From Phaeoceros laevis (lineage: Eukaryota > Anthocerotophyta > Anthocerotopsida > Notothyladales), in NCBI GenBank assembly GCA_049999765.1, contig JBNGIQ010009158.1:1-64000 (forward strand): a stretch of DNA of 64,000 nt, read 5' to 3'. Of this stretch, positions 62,666 through 64,000 are shown in pieces (position 1 is the first letter of the stretch; every line of letters begins with the position of its first letter). The notes beneath the pieces are model-generated. The model saw nothing but the letters and a program-made list of their open reading frames with translations, ran no database searches and was not told where the DNA came from. The position numbers were made by a program, and so were the translations under genes.

Positions 62666-64000
62666 ATACTATAGCTACACAAGAAACTTGCGCCTGGCAA
62701 ACAAAGTGCTTAAAAGCTAAAGTGCTTGAACTTTAATATCTCCTTAATATGATGAGCAAGTCACCACATCCCAATAGCTCGATACGTGCTCAACTTGTGA
62801 GTGGGCCTTATAGATCTAGACCTTGGGCCACAACATCCTTCAACCCCCGCCATCAAGAACTTTGAAAACTATAGCCGTGTCACCCAGTAAAAGTGCCGAT
62901 GAAATTTGCTAAAAACAAACTTTGAAAATGTTGTAAAAACGTTGAACAGCTTGATATGACATTCATTCTTGGCTGGTTTACTGCTGGTCATGTGTTGATA
63001 CAGGTTAATGTTGGGCAGGTGTCTTACCGTAGATAAGTTGGTTAATTATTGCATTTGCCTGCGTGGCAGTAGTAAGGTAATTAGAAAATTTTCAAAATCC
63101 TTTTCTAGCCTTTTTCTTTATGAGTTTTTGTCCAAATGCAGCATACATAGCCAACTCTTTGCCGGGATTCTAGTAAGATTTACGGCCAGTGCAAGCTTTT
63201 GCATTCAAGGCATAGCTGCTACCCAACTCGATGACGTAGCTGGTTAGCAGGAGAGAAGTGGCAGGGCTTTAGCAGGAACCCAACAGCTAGGGCATGTAGT
63301 CTTTGCAAGTTCCATCTTTAGGTTAGGACATTGCGCCAGTCAGTGTTGCTGTAATCGCTTTATATGTGAATCTACATGTTGTCATTTGATACTCTATGGA
63401 ACCGTGTCGACCTCCTCAAATAAAATCACATCACATCACACATCACATACTCGCGTGCACTATCATTTGGGACCAAAGCAGGACTCACCTGTTCACGGGT
63501 TCTCAAGCATTCATTCTCTTTTGAGTTTTCGCATTCGCTTTAAGGCATACGCATACGACTTTAGTAAGAGTGTTTGAGTGATTGTTTTTTGGTTATTTTG
63601 TGCTCTTTTCGCGTGATTTCTACTTGTCATGCGCTGCCGTTCATCTTCCAGACTTGAATGTGCTAAGCATGTACTAACATGATTATTAAAGTTTACGCGT
63701 GTGTTTTGTTTGACATGATGTCATGCCCACATGACCCTGCACGATAGCCCGGCTGAAATTTTGTCTTGTTGGGCTCTTTACCACTAATGTACGCCCAATT
63801 TAGAAAGCAACCAAGTTGCTACACACTATAGAGTTGATGAACCCATATGACATTTTTGTTTTGTTGGGCTCTTTATCAGCTATGCACGCCCACTTTAGAA
63901 AGCAACCAAGTTGCTACAAACTATGGGAAGTGACATTAAGAGTCATTAGGCAATGCTAGACAGCCACACAAACTAGGTCACGGCAAAGTCCCTGTTGGCC
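62666..64000. other. Right-edge gene-free DNA
   Basis: No gene recognised. An ATAAAATCACATCACATCAC run near 63420-63450 looks like a retroelement simple-repeat tail. A ~95-bp unit is duplicated in tandem near the end (TTGTCTTGTTGGGCTCTTTA at 63761, related copy at 63856). Confidence 0.45.

Overview
The window is nuclear DNA of a land plant, most likely a seedless one. Evidence: PLS-class and P-class pentatricopeptide (PPR) proteins encoded by single long exons, a plant-type PIN1 without WW domain, an ERD15-like PAM2 protein, a WAT1/EamA transporter and a Golgi alpha-mannosidase II, all with many short GT-AG introns (about 70-270 nt). Compact introns plus several PPR genes would fit a lycophyte or hornwort-like genome; the species cannot be fixed from the sequence alone.

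Layout. 1-4.2 kb: repeat-rich (LINE 3' remnant, an LTR-like dispersed repeat). 4.2-4.9 kb: ERD15-like gene (+). 5.3-16.4 kb: divergent pair histidinol dehydrogenase (-) / TRAPPC8 (+) sharing a 224-bp spacer. 16.8-17.3 kb: PIN1 (+). 17.6-19.3 kb: P-class PPR (-). 19.9-21.0 kb: ribosomal protein eS10 (+). 21.4-25.2 kb: Golgi alpha-mannosidase II (-). 25.8-28.4 kb: second LTR-like copy, an assembly gap and gene-free DNA. 28.5-31.2 kb: PLS-class PPR (-). 32.3-33.7 kb: endonuclease V (+). 34.5-36.3 kb: WAT1-like transporter (+). 36.3-39.4 kb: repeat-derived spacer. 39.4-43.2 kb: casein kinase I (+). 45.1-47.7 kb: divergent pair IFRD-family protein (-) / UCP3-like mitochondrial carrier (+). 47.9-52.2 kb: RECQL3-type helicase (-). 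53.1-55.5 kb: PLS/E+ PPR (-). 55.9-58.3 kb: intronless SEC23-like COPII protein (-). 58.4-64.0 kb: transposon-derived DNA (CACTA-like elements, an inverted chromodomain fragment with a SINE-like insertion, minisatellites).

The genes are unrelated housekeeping genes, not a pathway cluster: histidine synthesis, vesicle transport (TRAPPC8, SEC23-like), N-glycan processing, translation, DNA/RNA maintenance (RECQL3, EndoV), organelle RNA processing (three PPRs) and signalling (CK1, PIN1). No operon-like or defence-type system was found. The most unusual observations are very small exons inside conserved RecQ motifs (a 4-nt exon and an 8-nt exon), a GC-AG intron in the histidinol dehydrogenase gene, partial tandem duplications of the 3' ends of two genes (PIN1 and a PPR), an inverted-repeat chromodomain relic split by a SINE-like insertion, and a CACTA-like non-autonomous transposon carrying a 30-bp minisatellite. 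Exon coordinates below were derived by hand from splice signals, reading frame and family conservation.
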